NCBI GenBank assembly: GCA_022702705.1
Contig: CM040427.1
Location: forward strand, 70,096,783-70,160,782
DNA length: 64,000 nt
Direction of reading: 5' to 3'
DNA from: Papilionanthe hookeriana x Papilionanthe teres
Taxonomy: Eukaryota > Streptophyta > Magnoliopsida > Asparagales > Orchidaceae
This document shows positions 58,980 to 64,000 of this stretch, in pieces; position 1 is the stretch's first letter; each line of letters begins with the position of its first letter. The position numbers and the translations under genes were made by a program. The notes under the pieces are model-generated. The model made no database searches. It was not told where the DNA came from and saw only the letters and a list, made by a program, of their open reading frames with translations.

Positions 58980-59735
58980 AAATAAAGAAAGTAAATATTA
59001 TGCAGAACAACAAGTTGTATTATCATTAGTAGTTATGGTGGTTGTCATTCTTGAGTTAATGACAGTATTGTAGAATGTGAGCAAAGAGATTGTGGTGTAG
59101 GTCTTGAGGGGGACAATTGTGGCATGGGTATTTAGAGAAGTGATTGTGGCATACATTTGAGAGTGATGTTTGGTATAGAGATCTTGCAAATGAGTTGTGG
59201 TGAGTCGAGTATCTCAAGGGAGATTGCTACAACACCAATCTTATGTGAGATGGCTATGGGACAAGTCTTGTTAGAGATGGTTGCTACATAATTCCTACTG
59301 TAGAAAATGATGGTATGACTCTCAAAGGCAGATGTTTATGCTGCAAGTCTTGACGGTGCTGGCTATTGCAAAATTTGGTAAAGGTAGTTATGGCGTAGGT
59401 TTTAAGGGTAACGGGTGCAGCACAAGTCTCTAGGGATATGATTATGTTGCAAGTCCTAATAAAATAGTGGTTATGGCACATATTTTATTTCAACAAAAAT
59501 GAAGTTTACCATGTATGGAATAATCAAAGATCGAGATGAAAGCCTTGATGCTTTGTGATGGCGTATGAATTCTGTTGAGAATTATATCTAGTTTAGGATC
59601 CTATTGTAAATATAAAATATAGAAGAAGCCTTGTGATTTATTTGTAAAATATTTTTTAGGTTCTATATAGGCCTAAGTCATTAATAATAGAAGATGATAT
59701 TTGGAGCAAATTTTTTCTATTTCATATTAGAGCTG
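58980..59735 (+). mobile_element. Probable Copia-like LTR with degenerate tandem repeats
   Basis: From 59030 to 59490 units of about 30-35 bp with the core gattgtggcataggtcttgaggg occur in diverged form. The end (tagtttaggatcctattgtaaat, ttctatataggcctaa) followed by a primer-binding-like sequence suggests the R-U5 part of an LTR. No second LTR is in the window. Confidence 0.35.
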
Positions 59736-59740
59736 AACCC
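59720..59740 (+). other. Degenerate primer-binding-site-like sequence
   Basis: tttcatattagagctgaaccc resembles ttggtatcagagcygaaccc, the sequence usually found just after a Copia LTR, with several substitutions. Confidence 0.35.
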
Positions 59741-60149
59741 AAGAGATTTTTTTCCTTTCGCTTTCCCTTTGTGAAGCAACCATCGGGATAGGTGTATAGA
59801 GACCCAAAACCCCAACATTGCCTTGTCCTTCCACTTATTCCTCGCGTGGCAGCCACAACTAGTGCTAACTGGGATGCCAGCGATGGGATCGTGGCGACTA
59901 GGTCGGGATCAGCATGTCGAAACCTCAAACTTCAACTCTTTCCCTTCCTTTCACTTTGTCCTTGTGAAACAAACACGACTAAGATGCAAATGACGAGATA
60001 ACGACATACAATGACCAGACACAAAGGATCGCGAATTCTAGAGACCTGTAACTCCTTTCCTCTTATTTTTGATCCTTCGTGTCTGACCCACTTTTAATAT
60101 GTTTGCAAATTAAGTTAATAGTAATCGTGCACCAAAAACTCGATCCCGC

Positions 60150-60153
<4 letters not shown>
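59741..60153. other. Possible leader of the Copia element
   Basis: No gene motif. Two related segments, ctttcgctttccctttgtgaagcaacc (59755) and ctttcccttcctttcactttgtccttgtgaaacaaac (59938), suggest a local duplication. Confidence 0.3.

Positions 60154-60206
<53 letters not shown>
60154..60206. repeat. (TA)n microsatellite, about 53 bp
   Basis: Uninterrupted dinucleotide run. Confidence 0.95.
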
Positions 60207-60208
<2 letters not shown>

Positions 60209-60209
60209 T

Positions 60210-61690
60210 TTTATGATGAAATGTATAATGTGGATTCTACGCAAGATACTTATCGTATCGAGTAATACGGGCTCTAGTGAAGTCCCGGTTATCGATCCCA
60301 CAGGAAGTTTTTAACGATTTGTATCAACTAAATTTAAATGAATTACTTACTAATATAGTAAACAAAAATTTAAAGTAACTAAAGCAAACTAAAGTAAACT
60401 AATGCTTGAAATAAAGTTCGATTTAAATAATTCGTAAAAAGTATCATTCTCCTTGTTTTTTAGAAAATTAAGTGAATGATGAATTTAAATAAATTCTTAA
60501 ATTGTATTATGACAAATAGGAGCATTCCTATTCTTTACCCTTTCGTCCAGGTACAAAGAACATCGAATAATCCTATGTTTGATTACCGAATCTGCATGTA
60601 CAGTTTGGGAGGATACTAGCTGCCACTCGTAGCTCCCACGTTCCCTCACTCGAGGTCTAACATCTACACTTCAACTCTCAAACAATAGGACCAAATTGAA
60701 TATTTTAGTCCATCACACTAAAATGTCTAATTCTACGTCCGATAATTAATATTTCCCTATTTATTTGCACCCTCCTTCCAAGGTTTTTGACTTCCCTGAA
60801 TATTGGATGTAATTTTTACTATAGTTGATAATTCAACATATTTTAACAATTCAATTGGCCAAATTGAAAGTAAATTAAGTTTTAAGTAAAAATTATCACA
60901 ATTTATTTTAATATATTAGGTACTTCTATTTAATTTCATCAATTCGCATAATTTTCATAAATAAGGAGAAAGACTAAGAAAACTACTCAGAATGCATGAG
61001 AATAAAACAAAGCATGGATTTCATTTAAAGTTAACAACAACAATAAACAAAGATACTTATCTTAATTTCCTCCCCAGCGTACCTCAAGTTCCTTCGACTT
61101 TTCCTTCTAGTACAACACACTTCAAATCTCACTAAAGATTCACTAAGACTCTCTAAATAAACACACTTAAGACTCCAAAGACACACACAAATGACACACA
61201 AAAGACACACACCAGACACTCAAAAGACTAAAATTTGTCCTCTATTTATAGAGGTAGGCAAAGGTCCAAGGGATGCTTAAATACCTCTTCAAAAAGCGTC
61301 CAGGTTCAATGTATTTGCATTTTGAACTGTCTCGCCGTCGGCGGTAAACGACCTCGCCGTCAGCGGGGCTTCTAGAAGGTCTTCAAACAGCGCGATCTCG
61401 CTGTCGGCGGGCTCGGGCTCGCTGTCGGCGAGGTAGTTATAATTCCTTTAGAAATTCTCCTCATGATCTCGCCGTCGGCGGCCTCGATCTCGCCGTCTGC
61501 GACTTAGTTCAATTTGCATGAATTTCTTCCTTTTTGATCCAAATTCGCTTCATTTCATGCTTTTTGCTTCCATCACTTATAAATCTTCATTCCTGCAGTA
61601 AAATAAAGAAAATACCTTTCTTTAAAGTGCAATTTCATCAAAAATAGATATGAATTTCTTAATGTATTTTTCTGTGATCAGTGTCTGAAT
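60210..61690. mobile_element. Non-coding retroelement-like repeat, second copy of the 18890 family
   Basis: It starts with sequence ending atcgatcccacagga, a phrase common in non-coding parts of plant retroelements, then gives the segment shared with 18890-19370. It continues with primer-like runs of aaagacacacaca and a GC-rich repeat (61330-61502). It appears to be inserted between the Copia leader and gag region. Ends were not determined. Confidence 0.4.
61330..61502. repeat. Six dispersed copies of CTCGCYGTCGGCG
   Basis: Six near-identical 13-mers (tctcgccgtcggcgg and variants with one or two changes) lie in 173 bp, spaced at 20 to 60 bp, in a strongly AT-rich neighbourhood. Confidence 0.8.
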
Positions 61691-61923
61691 CATGCCGGGC
61701 TGTCAGGGAGGCCACGATGTGATCACAGACATGATCACAATGTACAAGGAAGGGCACGACATGACCACAAATGTGATCACAACGTACATACACAAAGGAT
61801 TGTGATCTCGATTTGGATCCTAGTGTTTGAGGATGTCATGAGACAAAGATAGTGTCGGGATAAATAATTGGAGCTTATAGAGAAGATAGATCTTGAAGTT
61901 CTGAAGGTCTTGGTTAGGCTCAT

Positions 61924-64000
61924 TTGGGGAGCTCTAACATCTCTACAGAAGCCACTATCTCAACAAATGCTCTGACACAGGTGAAGCTAGATCACCATCT
62001 TGGGGATTTGAAACTTGATGGATCAACTACATATCTGAGTTGGTTATGTCGGATCGAGGTTGCACTAATAAGGAAGAGATTTAAAGGATATCTTACGGTG
62101 GTCGAGCCAAAGAGTGACGGTGCTGAGGGAGATGATAGGAGGATCACACGCACCTTACTTTACACATGGTTACTCAACTTAATGGTTTCATCAATTGCCT
62201 CATTTATAATGACAAGGTGAAGCTGAAGAGAATCTATGCCGGGTTGAGAACCACATGAGGGTGTTCTAAATTCAACGTGAGATATATGCAATAGTATAGG
62301 CTGATAGATGGATTCAGGAGTATTCCATAGATATGGAGCAGCTGTGGTAGATCTTGATCACTTCTCACTGATGTCGAGCTGTGATGATCCAGGGTGCAAG
62401 AAGGGGGATATTTTTGAGCAGATGAGGACTATGTAGTTTTTGGCTCATATGAATATGGTCTTTGATCAGAGCAGACTAGTCCTTTTAGCACAAGTGACAA
62501 TCCTTTCATTAGATGAGACCATCACTATGATTATATAAGAGGAGAATCGCATGAGGCTACACTCTGATTCAAATGGACTTCCAGGTACACAATCAACTTT
62601 TGATTGCCTCGAGCTCAGGCATGACAAGTGTCCAGGGGAAGACTCGCAAGTGCTACACTTTGGTGAAAGTAGGACATCAGAGCAAGGTCTGTCCTAAGCC
62701 ATCTAAGGAGAGAGAGACATGTCAACGTGGACAATTTGGTGGTTGTGATCGTGGTCGTGGTGGTCGAAGAGGTAGAATAGGGGGCTACTGGGAAAATTTG
62801 ATCATAGTAGAGGGCAAGGGAGAGATAGGTGTGGTCTTTATCGTTGAGGATCACAAGTTTCTGGAGATGTTGAAGATGAAGCAGAAATCAATTGGTGATG
62901 GGGCTGATGATGCTTACACCTCATCGTTATCAATGGGTAACATTGTTAATTATGCTCACTCTGACAATTTTGCTTGTGATACACATGCTCTTGTCGATAT
63001 TTCCATCACAAGATCATTAGAATGGATATTAAATTATGATGCACTTTGAAATGTGACACATACTACTATAGAGTTCTATTTATATACTCACCTAACAGTT
63101 TTAGAGAGCATCCATACTATCAATGGCACAACACGCCTTGTAGTTGGTAAGGGTATAATGAGATGTCTTGATTCTATGACTTTGTCCAATGTTTTACATG
63201 CTCCTTCTTTTTCAGTAATTTTTTTATTTGTCATTATTCTTGAACTAAAATATGTTATTTCATTTGATATTTCTAAGATGATTTTCAAGTGAAAGAGATG
63301 GGTCATACACTTGGGACTAGAACGTGACACAGTGTACTTTGGTACTTGGATAGAGAGGGGGTGAACTCAACTTTAACATTCATGGTAGAGAGTATTGGAG
63401 TACGGGGATCTGGGAGGAGTGTGGAGGATGTGTTACTGCTACATCACAGATGCATGAGACTGTTGTTTTAGTTTACTAAGTCATTTATATTCGTCGATAT
63501 ATGGAAAGGTAAATAAACAAAGTCATGTATGCGATGCTTGTGAGTTTGATAAGCCAACTAGAAGCTCTTATATCAGTCATGAGAATAGGAGTTCTTGTGT
63601 TTTTGATTTAATACATTCTGATGTTTGAGAATCATGTTTTATGAGTTCAATGAATTGTTATCGATATATTGTAACTTATATGTGACTTTTATTTATTGTT
63701 TTTTTCATATTACAAGGGTAATGTGTTTGCTTGCCTTAGAGATTTTCACAAGGCAACCCAGACACAATACAGTCAAGTAGTGAAGATATTGTGATCTTAT
63801 AATGAGACATAATATATCAATAAGACATTTGGAGAATACTTGTTAGCCTAAGGGATACAACATCAATTCACATGTCTATACACGCTAACACAAAACAGAG
63901 CAGCAAAGAAGAAGAATAAATACATTCTATAGGAAGCTCAAAGCATGAAGATCGTGATGAATGCCTTAAAACACTTGTGGAGGTAATAGTTTTGATAGCT
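61924..64000 (+). pseudogene. Decayed Copia retrotransposon gag-protease-integrase, running off the window
   Basis: A gag frame (LDHHLGDLKLDGSTTYLSW, 61975-62040) is followed by broken frames with a zinc-knuckle trace lacking its second Cys (CYTLVKVGHQSKVCP, about 62660-62700) and an RGRGGRRGR run. The protease-region match (WILN then a stop; TTIEFYLYTHLTVLES, 63060-63110) continues into SMTLSNVLHAPSFSV. Integrase zinc-binding-like HVCDACEFDKPTRSSY occurs at 63520-63570 and LIHSDV at 63608. Several in-frame stops are present, so it is not functional. Reverse transcriptase would lie beyond the window. Confidence 0.8.

Noticed and set aside
59030..59490. Possible CRISPR-like or other regularly spaced array
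   Set aside because: Units are contiguous, strongly diverged and of variable length, with no conserved repeat/spacer structure; this is a plant LTR minisatellite.

Overview
This window is nuclear DNA from a flowering plant. The evidence is the spliced plant-type genes (a ROP guanine-nucleotide exchange factor with a PRONE domain exists only in plants), GT-AG introns, very AT-rich intergenic DNA and a dense load of typical angiosperm transposons. I cannot name the species; captured ICE1 and p24 fragments are compatible with a monocot, but that is a guess. No tRNA, rRNA, CRISPR array or prokaryotic-type operon was seen.

Three host genes look intact. (1) 13785-18444, plus strand: a DEAH-box pre-mRNA-splicing helicase of the PRP22/DHX8 type, two exons, 1,181 aa. 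(2) 32816-47817, minus strand: RuvB-like 2 (AAA+ ATPase of chromatin-remodelling and R2TP complexes), 477 aa from only two exons separated by a 13,568-nt intron. (3) 53746-58201, plus strand: a RopGEF, seven exons, 552 aa. A fourth host gene is represented only by a broken two-exon remnant at 20408-20970.

The rest is repeat-built. Positions 1-9238 and about 36122-47031 are diverged copies of one segment. The right copy fills most of the RuvB-like 2 intron. The left copy stops at the position matching that gene's exon 1 splice donor. Each copy carries a decayed PIF/Harbinger transposon and, further in, a degenerate fragment of RuvB-like 2 exon 1. The right copy gained a 940-bp PIF-like element whose empty TAA target site survives in the left copy.

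Between the helicase and RuvB-like 2 lies a nested structure at 26199-32134. An LTR retroelement remnant (long LTR, primer-binding site, gag zinc knuckle, truncated second LTR) is interrupted by a 3.37-kb terminal-inverted-repeat element. That element carries pieces of two unrelated host genes, a p24/emp24 cargo-receptor gene and an ICE1-type bHLH gene: a Pack-type gene-capturing transposon.

Small MITE families are scattered through introns and promoters. One (TIR ending in GGGAYAATTACAT, 9-bp target duplication) and a second with about 60-bp TIRs sit in the RopGEF intron, the helicase intron and the RuvB-like 2 promoter. RTE-type LINE tails occur three times. From about 50.6 to 53.1 kb there are two Copia-like LTRs built largely of degenerate tandem repeats, and from 59 kb to the window end a decayed Copia element interrupted by another repeat.
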